Below, one piece after another: positions 41,239 to 48,112 of a stretch of DNA of 48,112 bases. The stretch is from the NCBI GenBank assembly GCA_005888735.1, contig VBBN01000029.1, forward strand, positions 78,564-126,675, in the 5' to 3' direction. The notes beneath the pieces are model-generated. The model searched no databases. It was not told where the DNA came from and saw nothing but the letters and a program-made list of their open reading frames with translations. Numbering within the stretch: the stretch's first letter is position 1; each line of letters begins with the position of its first letter. Made by a program: the position numbers and the translations under genes. The stretch is from Candidatus Bathyarchaeota archaeon. Its GTDB lineage: Archaea; Thermoproteota; Bathyarchaeia; 40CM-2-53-6.

Positions 41239-41628
41239 CTACTTTGTCTTGACCGGTGCGACCCGAGTGTTATCTAGTCCTCTGATAATCAGGTCGTTTT
41301 GTTTGATGATGACTTTGTTCTGTTCGTTCAGAATCCGCAGTGCGCTCGCAATCAGCGACAGTGAGGGGTTGTCCCATTTGAACTCGTTCTCCTTGTTCGC
41401 CACCGCCTCTTTACCTTTGATTATCGCTCCCCGTAAGCTATCCTCGCTCTCGTCATCCATGGCGAAGACAGTCCGCGACCTCCTGTCACTCTTTTCATTC
41501 ATACTAGCAGCGGCATGCTCCCGTTTGACCTCGGGGTAGCAGTCCTCACAGAACCGCAAACCTCGAAGCTCGAGCAACGGGTCGATTATGGAAAGGGTCT
41601 TTCCGCACCTAGAACAGAACTCTGCCAA
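41239..41628 (-). CDS. N-terminal zinc-ribbon protein
   Basis: A 129-residue protein. Residues 5-30 hold a treble-clef-like zinc site, CSRCGKTLSI then LRFCEDCYPE (CxxC...CxxC). The middle is a charged, Ser-rich linker. Residues about 85-118 are helical (SLSLIASALRILNEQNKVII) and may form a coiled coil. Start TTG at 41628. Probably a regulatory or adaptor protein; no named family. It ends 55 bases from tRNA-Tyr on the opposite strand. Confidence 0.6.
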   Translation of the reverse strand: MAEFCSRCGKTLSIIDPLLELRGLRFCEDCYPEVKREHAAASMNEKSDRRSRTVFAMDDESEDSLRGAIIKGKEAVANKENEFKWDNPSLSLIASALRILNEQNKVIIKQNDLIIRGLDNTRVAPVKTK

Positions 41629-41703
41629 TCTTACTCAGCCTCGACAACGAGTTTCGAGCGTGATAGCTATTAAAGAATCATGTTACCCTAGTAGGTCGAC
41701 GGT

Positions 41704-41925
41704 TCACCCACAGCAAGACTCGGAGACTACATGCTCTCTATATGCGCAAATAGGGTTAGTGCACTTGACTAGGATTCGCTTGCCACGTGGGTCTTGCATG
41801 TTCGACTCCAATGTCTGGGCGTTGCATGCGGGGCAGAGAGTTTCTAAGGTTGACAACTCAAGAGCGGATGAAACTACATACTTTTGGATAGCCAAGTGAT
41901 GGTGGTGAAAGTGTTCAGCGTCCAA
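41704..41925 (-). CDS. Small zinc-finger protein
   Basis: A 73-residue protein with a Cx2C...C(x4)C zinc site (LCPACNAQTLES near residue 30 and VKCTNPICAYRE near 54). A histidine run HFHHHHL sits near the N-terminus, which may add metal binding but could simply be by chance. A final ESCCG adds two more cysteines. TTG start at 41925 overlaps the upstream gene's end by 11 bases, suggesting coupling; TTG at 41895 would remove the histidine run. Unknown role. Confidence 0.5.
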   Translation of the reverse strand: MDAEHFHHHHLAIQKYVVSSALELSTLETLCPACNAQTLESNMQDPRGKRILVKCTNPICAYREHVVSESCCG

Positions 41926-42322
41926 GGCCCCAGCTGGCCTTGAAGCGCGGCGTCATCTTGACAAACGGTGCTTCACCCTCCTTCCACGGGTCCCCGCGAA
42001 CCCAGGAGAGACGCTTGTGAAACATGTTGTAGATGTTCCGGTATTCCTCGCCTTTCTCGATAAGTTGTACTGGCCCGCTGATCAGGATTCCGGGTCGGGT
42101 GCTTGGCCTGTCGACCAGGATTGCAGCGTGAGGGTTTTCGCGCAGGTTCCGAAGCTTTCTAGTCTTGTAATCGGTGACGACATAGACCAGGCCCTCCTGC
42201 CATACGTAAGAGACCGGGACGACGTGCGGCTCGCCAGTTCTGGAAGATGTGGCGAAACGGCACATCTCATTCTCCTCGAGAAACCGGGCTTCCTTTTCGG
42301 TGAACTTTGTCGTTGGCTTCAA
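41915..42322 (-). CDS. Pyridoxamine 5'-phosphate oxidase-like flavin/F420-binding protein
   Basis: A 135-residue split-barrel protein of the PNPOx-like/PPOX family. FLEENEMCRFATSSRTGEPH near residue 14, VVPVSYVWQEGLVYVVTD near 34 and KTRKLRNLRENPHAAILVD near 53 are the usual FMN- or F420-phosphate-binding elements. At 135 residues it matches the F420-dependent PPOX class, but no cofactor can be assigned from sequence. TTG start at 42322. It sits just downstream of the ABC exporter 3 genes (24 bases), followed by the small zinc-finger gene. Confidence 0.85.
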   Translation of the reverse strand: MKPTTKFTEKEARFLEENEMCRFATSSRTGEPHVVPVSYVWQEGLVYVVTDYKTRKLRNLRENPHAAILVDRPSTRPGILISGPVQLIEKGEEYRNIYNMFHKRLSWVRGDPWKEGEAPFVKMTPRFKASWGLGR

Positions 42323-42345
42323 CTTGAGTAGTGGAACAGGGTTTG

Positions 42346-43293
42346 CTACTCTGTTATCTGTGTTCTTCTCAGAGCTAGCCAGCTGACAACGAACAATGCG
42401 ATAATGTAAACAACGCCTACGCCAATGTCTCGAAGGGCCACGGTGCTTATTGATTCTGCTGAGAGAGCAAAGGTCTCAGGCCGGTTCCCTCTGAATCGGA
42501 TCCCGCAAAAGTTCACCGAAAGCGCGGGGTTCAAGATCCAGTTCATGATAACGGAACCCAATCCGTTGGTTCCAGTGATGAAGCTCGTCGCGTTTCCCTC
42601 GATTACGGCTCCACAAGTGGCTGTAGTGGCTGTGGGGCCGTCGCCAGGGGTATAGAATAGAATGGATGTTGCTCCCAGGTAGATTGTTAGGATAGCTCCC
42701 ACGATAGTCGTGCCGAGGTATATGCCGAAGCCGCCGAGTGCCGCTACCATCGAGTTCTTGGAGAGTGTTCCGAGCGCGATTACGATGGCTGCCCAGACCA
42801 TTGTCGCCGCAGTCAGGCCTAGAACCCCTGCTGGTACGAGCTCGAGATTGTTCTGGGGTCCGTAGATTATGAGTCCGCCGATTGTCGTGTAAACTGCGAG
42901 AAATATATAGGCTCCAAGCAGAGTCAGAAACGCTGCCACAATCTTACCGGTGAAGACGAGGCCTTTCGAGACTGGCTTAGTTAGCAGTGGAATGATGGTT
43001 CCTGACTCGAACTCTCCCGAAATAGTGTTCATAGTAGTGGCGATTGCTAGGAGGAACAGCAGAAGGGTCGGTTGCAGCACGCTGACATTGTCAAAGACGA
43101 AAGAAGGGTCTGGCCTGAGCGTGACTCCAGAGAAATAGTCGAGCAAAGGGAAGAGTGCAAGTCGGAGAGTTACGAACGTGAAGACTATTAGAAACAGACC
43201 AATGGTCTTCTTCTTCCGAAGGTTCCACAGAAACTCGTACCGCAACACGGCCAAGAAAGCTTGGAGTTTTCCGCCTCGCCGAGTCTCTTTCAA
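42346..43293 (-). CDS. ABC-2 type permease (exporter 3)
   Basis: A 315-residue membrane protein with about six transmembrane segments and an outside loop of about 60 residues (215-275) that contains two cysteines (TATCGAVIEG and VNFCGIRF) which could pair on the cell exterior. The coupling element SGEFESGTIIPLLTKPVSK near residue 95 is typical of the NatB/YhaP-type subgroup. TTG start at 43293 overlaps the ATPase stop by four bases. The exporter has only one permease gene, so it would act as a homodimer. Confidence 0.88.
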   Translation of the reverse strand: MKETRRGGKLQAFLAVLRYEFLWNLRKKKTIGLFLIVFTFVTLRLALFPLLDYFSGVTLRPDPSFVFDNVSVLQPTLLLFLLAIATTMNTISGEFESGTIIPLLTKPVSKGLVFTGKIVAAFLTLLGAYIFLAVYTTIGGLIIYGPQNNLELVPAGVLGLTAATMVWAAIVIALGTLSKNSMVAALGGFGIYLGTTIVGAILTIYLGATSILFYTPGDGPTATTATCGAVIEGNATSFITGTNGLGSVIMNWILNPALSVNFCGIRFRGNRPETFALSAESISTVALRDIGVGVVYIIALFVVSWLALRRTQITE

Positions 43294-44270
43294 CTTGCGA
43301 GAGACTCCTTTCCAATTAACGATAGGAAGGCGTCCTCCAGACCGCCTCCTTCCCCGCGCATTCCCACTATTACCCCGCCTGCAGCCGTGAGTCCGCGAGA
43401 GACTTCAGCACGAATGTCCTGGGTGGTGTTGAGGTGCAATGTGAAAGTGTTCCCGGTCGATTCGACAGTGCCGTAGGAGAGGGTCTTGAAGTAGTTCGAA
43501 ATTGCATCGGTCGTCTTCTCAACCTCAACCACGAGCCGTCTACTGACTGCTTTGTTGCCAATCTCGCTCAGCGGACCAGAGAATAGAGAAACACCCTTGT
43601 TTAGAACAGTTACATGGTCGCAGATTTGCTGGACCTCACCTAACAGGTGACTGGAGAAGAAGACTGTCTTTCCAGTCTTTGTAATGTCCTTAACCATGTC
43701 ACGGACCTCAACCATTCCTACAGGGTCCAAGCCAATGCTAGGCTCATCCAGAATCACGAGCTCTGGATCGCTGATGAGGGCTTGGGCAATACCGATTCTC
43801 TGTTGCATTCCTTTACTGTAGCCCCCGATGCGGTCTTTGCCTCGGCCCTCGAGGCCGACCATCTTGATCAGCTCGGAGGCTCTCGATTTTCTCTCCTCCT
43901 TTGACATACCATACATTTGCCCATAGATGTCGAGCAGTTCTAAGCCGCTCAAGTGCTTGGGGAACTTGGGCAGTTCAGGCATGTAGCCTATTCTTCTTCG
44001 AACGGCGGGGTTATCTCCCGTCGTTTTCTGTCCGAGAATTCTCAAGCTTCCCGAATCAGGCTTCAGAAGACCAACCAGCATCTTGATGGTTGTCGATTTG
44101 CCTGCTCCGTTGGGTCCGAGGAAACCGTGAACCTGCTTCTCATCCACCTTCAAATTGAGACGGTCAACAGCCAGCAGTTTACCGTAGGACTTACTGACGT
44201 TCTCCACGTCTATCGCAGGAGGAACAGGCACTTCGAAATTCCCCACTTTCGGGCCGAACCGATTTCGCAC
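43290..44270 (-). CDS. ABC exporter ATPase (exporter 3)
   Basis: A 326-residue nucleotide-binding subunit. Walker A GPNGAGKSTT near residue 53; signature YSKGMQQRIGIAQ; Walker B LVILDEPSIGLDP; H-loop FFSSHLLGEVQQ with its histidine. A short N-terminal extension of about 17 residues precedes the first strand, and a C-terminal domain of about 80 residues follows. GTG start at 44270; a later GTG or ATA near residue 20 could be the real start. First gene of a possible run including permease, split-barrel and zinc-finger genes. Cargo unknown. Confidence 0.92.
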   Translation of the reverse strand: MRNRFGPKVGNFEVPVPPAIDVENVSKSYGKLLAVDRLNLKVDEKQVHGFLGPNGAGKSTTIKMLVGLLKPDSGSLRILGQKTTGDNPAVRRRIGYMPELPKFPKHLSGLELLDIYGQMYGMSKEERKSRASELIKMVGLEGRGKDRIGGYSKGMQQRIGIAQALISDPELVILDEPSIGLDPVGMVEVRDMVKDITKTGKTVFFSSHLLGEVQQICDHVTVLNKGVSLFSGPLSEIGNKAVSRRLVVEVEKTTDAISNYFKTLSYGTVESTGNTFTLHLNTTQDIRAEVSRGLTAAGGVIVGMRGEGGGLEDAFLSLIGKESLAS

Positions 44271-44294
44271 TATTTACGCCTAGGTTTCAAAGTG

Positions 44295-44303
44295 GTTTTT
44301 ATT
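44295..44303 (+). promoter_or_regulatory. TATA box of the DUF4760-like gene
   Basis: GTTTTTATT is centred about 35 bases before the ATG at 44334 and suggests the gene is, or recently was, transcribed. Confidence 0.45.
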
Positions 44304-44333
44304 CCGAAGCTACGATCGCTGAACGTTTAGGGT

Positions 44334-44896
44334 ATGTCTCTTCCTGACTTTTCTGGAGCCGTTCAATTCCTCAACGCGCTCAGCTCGATTGTCGTCATCG
44401 CAGTGGTCGTCTTCCAGCTGAGACAGAACCAGAAACTAATTGGGCTGTCTAACAAACAAGCAGAAGCAAACCTTCTCCAAGCCAAGTCAGGAATTGCCTT
44501 GGGCATCGCACAGCAGTTCACCGACGACTCCTTCACCACGAAGCGCACGACAATGCGCGACATCGTCAAGAAATATGCCGCGAGCCAGTGGGAGGGTTTC
44601 GAGCACACTCGCGATGATTTCGAGCTTCGCGCCTTTGGAAGCTACTACGAATTTATCGCCTACTTCGCAAAGGAAGGAGTTGTTGAGTTGTGCACCCTTC
44701 AGGATGTTCTCGCCACCGGATTCTAATAGACTGGGACGCGTTCCACGCAGCTGTTGAATATTACAGAACCACTGGAATAAGGCGGAAGTATATCTTCGAG
44801 AATTTCGAGTGGCTCCAACGGGAAACTCGTAAGTACCTAGAAGCCAAGGAAAAGCAAATGTCCGTTTCACTCCCAACCGAGCGCGACGCTACATGA
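44334..44896 (+). pseudogene. DUF4760-like protein interrupted by one frameshift
   Basis: Two overlapping frames make one protein. The first (44334-44726) has an N-terminal membrane anchor (about residues 13-33) and a helical body ending DFELRAFGSYYEFIAYFAKE then TLQDVLATGF. The second frame continues with IDWDAFHAAVEYYRTTGIRR, FEWLQRETRKYLEAKEK and stops at 44896. The join lies at about 44718-44730 and one inserted base (for example in GGATTCTAAT) would restore a single frame. The layout (helix, YYExxA, then a terminal R-x-x-YxxFEWL) matches DUF4760-like proteins. It may be a real mutation or an assembly error. Confidence 0.6.
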
Positions 44897-44974
44897 GTAC
44901 CAACAAACCTCTCGGCCATGAAGCCCGAAAGCAATATGAGATAACTCTGAGTACTCCTGCCATGACGGCATTTC

Positions 44975-45313
44975 TTGGCTAGATACCACGTAAAGGGCAA
45001 GCCTCGGCTCGATAGACTAGGGGAATTGAAGCAGAGGCTTGACTCTGGTGAGGTCTCGTTGATGCAGCCCTTTGGCCGAGCGCTCGAGTACAGCCTAAGA
45101 AACGCGAAGATGACGGAAGCAGGAGGAGCTGCTGTTTGGGAAGAGGAAGACTACTGCAGCCCACCGTTGGCTCAGGAACGCGCAGCAGTGTTGAATCGTT
45201 ATTTTGAAAGTATTGAAACCAGAAGGGTCGAACGGGGTGAAGGCTGGAACGAGGTCAGCAAGCTCCCCTCGCTTTGGACCCTGTTGGCCAAAGAGACTAC
45301 AGCTTCGACATAA
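44975..45313 (+). CDS. Conserved-type orphan of 112 residues
   Basis: From TTG 44975 the protein starts MARYHVKGKPRLDRLGELKQ and continues with SGEVSLMQPFGRALEYSLRN, AAVWEEEDYCSPPLAQERAA and VERGEGWNEVSKLPSLW. It is highly charged, helical, has one Cys and no membrane segment. The pattern seems selectively maintained, but I cannot name a family or function. Its 3' end overlaps an upstream extension of the next frame, which is why that next gene is taken to start later. Confidence 0.6.
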   Translation: MARYHVKGKPRLDRLGELKQRLDSGEVSLMQPFGRALEYSLRNAKMTEAGGAAVWEEEDYCSPPLAQERAAVLNRYFESIETRRVERGEGWNEVSKLPSLWTLLAKETTAST

Positions 45314-45426
45314 TCGAATCCTCTCGTTTCCGCTCTAGCAGAAAGGGTTCCAACCGTACCAATTCGCCAACTCTCTGCGCAAGCTCAAGTACTAAAGGTC
45401 GCAAAACGGCGAGGAGGATTCAGCAT

Positions 45427-46863
45427 TTGAAAGAGTACGACCTCATCGTCATAGGAACCGGATCGGCCATGAACATTGTCGACCCAATGATTCGACAAAA
45501 CCCGAATATTCGCATAGCGGTCATAGACAAAGATGAGCCGGGAGGCATCTGTCTCACCCGCGGCTGCATCCCATCAAAAATCCTCCTCTACCCTGCCGAG
45601 CTAGTTCGAACAATCGAAAAGGCAAGAGAGTTGGGCGTGGACGCCAACATCAAAGAGGTGAACTTCCCCAAGATAATGGAACGAATGAGGACCCTGATCA
45701 ATGAGGACATTGACTCGATAAAGGAAGGATTGTCTAGCTCAAAGAACATCGACTATTACCATTCAACTGCAGAATTCGTCTCACCGTACACCTTGAGGGT
45801 CAAGGGTATCACGATAAGTGGGAAGATGATGTTTCTCTGCCTAGGCTCCAAAATCATCATTCCTCCCATCAAAGGACTCGACAAGATAGACTACCATACC
45901 AGCGACACCGTTCTCAAACTCAAACAGCTTCCCGAAAGCCTAGCCATAGTAGGAGGCGGTTACATCGCCGCAGAATACGGACACTTCTTCTCAAGCATGG
46001 GCTCCAAGGTCACGATAATCGGAAGAAACCCTCAGTTCCTACCCGACGAGGAACCTGAGCTGGCGGCAGTAGCGAAAAGTGAACTGGGACGACACATGAC
46101 GATTCTCACCAATCACGAAGTCCGAGAGGTGAGGCAGGCAAAGACGGAACTCAAAGAAGTCGTAGCTCTTGATAGGCAGACGGGAGAGACCACTGTCGTC
46201 ACCGCTCGGGAGATTATGATCGCGTCAGGAAGAGGCCCAGTCACGGACATTCTACATCCCGAACGCGCTGGCATCAAGCTGAGCCCTGAAGGGTGGATAG
46301 CGGTCAACGAATTTCTTGAAACATCCCAGCCCAACATCTGGGCTCTTGGAGATGCTGATGGCAAATATCTGTTCAAACATGTTGCGAACTATGAGTCGAT
46401 AATCGTCTACTACAACGCTGTGCTCAAGAGGAAGGTCAAGGCGGATTACCATGCGGTTCCCCATGCCGTCTTCACCTATCCAGAGATTGCCAGTGTAGGT
46501 CTCAGAGAGAAAGAAGCTTTAGAGAGGTTGGGCGAAGACCGGGTCTTGATCGGTTTCTACAAGTACGAAGACACTGCGAAGGGTGAGGCGATGAACGCTC
46601 ATGACTACTTCGTCAAGGTCATCTTAGAAGCCGATTCGATGAAGATTCTCGGTGCTCATATCGTCGGTCCCTACGCTTCAATACTCATACATGAGATTAT
46701 TCCGTTGATGTACACCGAGGATGGAAGCTCAAAGCCGATTGGAGACTCGATGCATATCCATCCGGCACTCAGCGAGGTGGTGGACAGAGCCTTACAATCT
46801 CTAATGAGCCCAGAACATTACCACCACCAGTTGAAGCACTCTCAAGAACTCGTCGAGGCTTAG
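45427..46863 (+). CDS. Mycothione reductase-like/dihydrolipoyl dehydrogenase-family flavoprotein
   Basis: A 478-residue two-dinucleotide-binding-domain disulfide reductase. N-terminal FAD motif VIGTGSAMNIVD (residues 8-19), redox disulfide GGICLTRGCIPSK (Cys42 and Cys47), NAD(P)-binding IVGGGYIAAEYGHFFSSMGS, FAD ribityl motif NIWALGDADGKY, and C-terminal HIHPALSEVVDRAL with the active-site His. The IGTGS opening, DYHTSDTVLKL, and YLFKHVANYES resemble mycobacterial mycothione reductase more than classical lipoamide dehydrogenase. No E1, E2 or GcvH genes are next to it. Start TTG 45427 follows GAGGAGG; the frame is open further up but overlaps the orphan gene. The substrate disulfide is unknown. 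Confidence 0.88.
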   Translation: MKEYDLIVIGTGSAMNIVDPMIRQNPNIRIAVIDKDEPGGICLTRGCIPSKILLYPAELVRTIEKARELGVDANIKEVNFPKIMERMRTLINEDIDSIKEGLSSSKNIDYYHSTAEFVSPYTLRVKGITISGKMMFLCLGSKIIIPPIKGLDKIDYHTSDTVLKLKQLPESLAIVGGGYIAAEYGHFFSSMGSKVTIIGRNPQFLPDEEPELAAVAKSELGRHMTILTNHEVREVRQAKTELKEVVALDRQTGETTVVTAREIMIASGRGPVTDILHPERAGIKLSPEGWIAVNEFLETSQPNIWALGDADGKYLFKHVANYESIIVYYNAVLKRKVKADYHAVPHAVFTYPEIASVGLREKEALERLGEDRVLIGFYKYEDTAKGEAMNAHDYFVKVILEADSMKILGAHIVGPYASILIHEIIPLMYTEDGSSKPIGDSMHIHPALSEVVDRALQSLMSPEHYHHQLKHSQELVEA

Positions 46864-46909
46864 CCGCCCAATCCCGAGATATCCAAGGATACACGAAAGG
46901 CTCTAGAGG

Positions 46910-46919
46910 TTATAATAAA
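46910..46919 (+). promoter_or_regulatory. TATA box of the phosphoesterase gene
   Basis: TTATAATAAA within a short palindromic setting (GGTTATAATAAACC). It predicts a start near 46940 and a leader of about 85 bases before ATG 47025. Confidence 0.5.
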
Positions 46920-46939
46920 CCAGTCCATCTGCATTGAAA

Positions 46940-46966
46940 GTGTTAGGAACGATTCGCTCCTAACAC
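46940..46966 (+). promoter_or_regulatory. Perfect 9-bp inverted repeat near the predicted transcript start
   Basis: GTGTTAGGA (46940-46948) and TCCTAACAC (46958-46966) with a nine-base spacer. It lies at the predicted transcription start of the phosphoesterase gene, fitting either a protein operator or a 5' leader hairpin. As it follows the flavoprotein gene by 77 bases, terminator function is also possible, but no T-run follows. Confidence 0.55.
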
Positions 46967-47024
46967 ATCGTAAACGTCCCACTGAAATATTCTCGCCGAG
47001 GTCTCTTCCCGGAAGAACGCGAAG

Positions 47025-48112
47025 ATGAAAAGTAGCTCTCACCACGCCAGGAGCAGACCAGCAGTTCTAGTCGTTACCTCAATATTGCTCATCGCGGTTG
47101 CATTCGTTGCCTTTCCAAAAGCCTCCACCTCGACAGGCTTTTCCTTCGGCTCGGCAGGTGATGCTTCCACGCTATCGTCTGGGGAAGGAATGAGCAGTCT
47201 AGACAGACTGGCAACATCAGGTGCCGACTTCTTCCTTGGAGTTGGAGACTATAGCTACAGCTCGTCAGTTACCGGCGATACGTGGTGTAGCCAGTTCAAA
47301 GCCAAGTTCAACAACGTCGAAATTGGACCTGGAAACCATGACACCGGAGAGGAGAGCGGCCAAAGCGGGACACGGAGCTACGAGCGATACGTCTCCGGAT
47401 GCAGCTACACGCTAGCATCACAGATGACATGCGGAGTCGTTGCAGGTCAATGCTACGGTAAGGAGTACTACTTCGACTATCCAAGCACTAATCCACTCGC
47501 GAGATTCATAATAGTCTCCCCCAGAGTCTTCAACGTCACAGGCGTGTGCACCACAACCTGCAACGCAGTCGTCAAGAGCCCTTGCAACGACACGACCGGA
47601 TGCTGGCCTTACAACAAGAACGACGCCCATTACAACTGGACCGCTAGAGCGATAGACAGCGCGAGGACAGCTGGAATAAAATGGGTCATGGTTGGAATGC
47701 ACAAGGTTTGCATCTCTGCCGGGGCAGAGTCATGTAACATCGGAACAAACCTGTTCAACATGCTGGTAGCCAAGAAAGTAGACCTAGTTCTACAAGGCCA
47801 CGACCACACCTACGAGAGGAGCAAGCAGCTAGCTTTCAACAGCTCCTGCATAGGGTTCACCACTAACAGCAGCTACGTTCTATACAATTCAAGCTGCGTT
47901 GTGGATGATGGCTCGAGAGGATTCTATACAGCTGGAGCAGGAACCGTGGTCATCATCGAGGGCACCTTCGGTGCCGGGCTCGGCACCGTTAACGACACAT
48001 CCAAGCATCCTCAGAATGTCGCTGAGGCTCCGTACTTCGTCAAGCTGATGGGAAGCAACACCCCGGGAAATGGACACGGCTTCCTCAAATACGCCGTGTC
48101 GACGGACAGGAT
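47025..48112 (+). CDS. Secreted purple-acid-phosphatase-like metallophosphoesterase, 5' part
   Basis: At least 362 codons, open to the end of the window. Residues 12-36 form a signal segment (AVLVVTSILLIAVAFVAFP). Calcineurin-type metal motifs follow in order: FGSAGDAS near 45, GVGDYSYSS near 72, GPGNHDTGEESG near 101, GMHKVC near 224, and GHDHTYERS near 258. GNHD and GHDHTYER are characteristic of purple acid phosphatases. The protein is rich in cysteine and N-x-S/T sites, fitting an extracellular location where it could release phosphate from organic esters. ATG start at 47025. Remaining C-terminal domains lie outside the window. Confidence 0.88.
   Translation, partial: MKSSSHHARSRPAVLVVTSILLIAVAFVAFPKASTSTGFSFGSAGDASTLSSGEGMSSLDRLATSGADFFLGVGDYSYSSSVTGDTWCSQFKAKFNNVEIGPGNHDTGEESGQSGTRSYERYVSGCSYTLASQMTCGVVAGQCYGKEYYFDYPSTNPLARFIIVSPRVFNVTGVCTTTCNAVVKSPCNDTTGCWPYNKNDAHYNWTARAIDSARTAGIKWVMVGMHKVCISAGAESCNIGTNLFNMLVAKKVDLVLQGHDHTYERSKQLAFNSSCIGFTTNSSYVLYNSSCVVDDGSRGFYTAGAGTVVIIEGTFGAGLGTVNDTSKHPQNVAEAPYFVKLMGSNTPGNGHGFLKYAVSTDR

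Noticed and set aside
1-48112. CRISPR array or long tandem-repeat arrays
   Set aside because: No regularly spaced repeats of 20-40 bases with unique spacers were seen anywhere in the window.

Overview
The window reads as chromosomal DNA of an archaeon. Evidence: TATA boxes 25-35 bases before start codons, often with no room for a leader; heavy use of TTG and GTG starts; an archaeal-type isoleucyl-tRNA synthetase; and four tRNA genes that fold only after removal of several short introns each, many outside the anticodon loop. Intron-rich tRNAs point to the TACK group (Thermoproteota in the broad sense, e.g. a Nitrososphaeria/Thaumarchaeota- or Bathyarchaeia-like lineage). I cannot place it more finely, and no ammonia-oxidation or methanogenesis gene is present.

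Layout. 1-8.0 kb: minus-strand housekeeping genes (DUF47/PhoU-like fragment, ArsB/NhaD-type permease, AcoX-like ATP-NAD kinase relative, ileS, PLP aminotransferase), then a plus-strand DUF1428 gene. 8.1-10.9 kb: winged-helix regulator plus 3-TM protein, a gene-free stretch with hairpins, a secreted blue-copper protein and a zinc-ribbon protein. 10.9-14.6 kb: AhpD-like protein and a compact frdABCD operon whose anchors resemble E. coli FrdC/FrdD. 14.7-21.7 kb: 7TM-DUF835-like protein, HIT protein, double GNAT, a three-gene ABC exporter and an isoprenylcysteine methyltransferase-like protein. 21.8-28.1 kb: tRNA-Val, ilvE, a coiled-coil/winged-helix protein, two small proteins sharing a motif, a second ABC exporter and two small membrane proteins. 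28.2-32.7 kb: HAD phosphatase, M3 oligopeptidase, GNAT, msrA and an orphan. 32.9-39.4 kb: tRNA-Lys with a possible att-like remnant, M20 peptidase, FAH-family protein, fumC, NIF3-like protein, alpha/beta hydrolase and a CxxCxC micro-ORF. 39.4-41.2 kb: small membrane protein, a decayed TnpB fragment, tRNA-Asp, an orphan and tRNA-Tyr. 41.2-48.1 kb: zinc-ribbon proteins, FMN-binding split-barrel protein, a third ABC exporter, a frameshifted DUF4760-like gene, a conserved orphan, a mycothione-reductase-like flavoprotein and a secreted purple-acid-phosphatase-like phosphoesterase running off the end.

How the genes connect. FrdABCD and FumC interconvert succinate, fumarate and malate and couple the first step to the quinone pool. 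IlvE and the class I aminotransferase handle amino-acid nitrogen, while the M3 and M20 peptidases recycle peptides. MsrA, the AhpD-like protein and the disulfide reductase suggest thiol/oxidative-stress handling. No CRISPR array, rRNA or complete mobile element was found. The most unusual content is the tRNA set: four genes carry an inferred 11 introns, in the acceptor/8 junction, D-loop, anticodon stem, anticodon loop, variable loop and T-loop. Other notable signals are very frequent TTG starts, three genes whose true N-termini seem to lack any ATG/GTG/TTG start, and a 15-base element repeated just before two neighbouring start codons.
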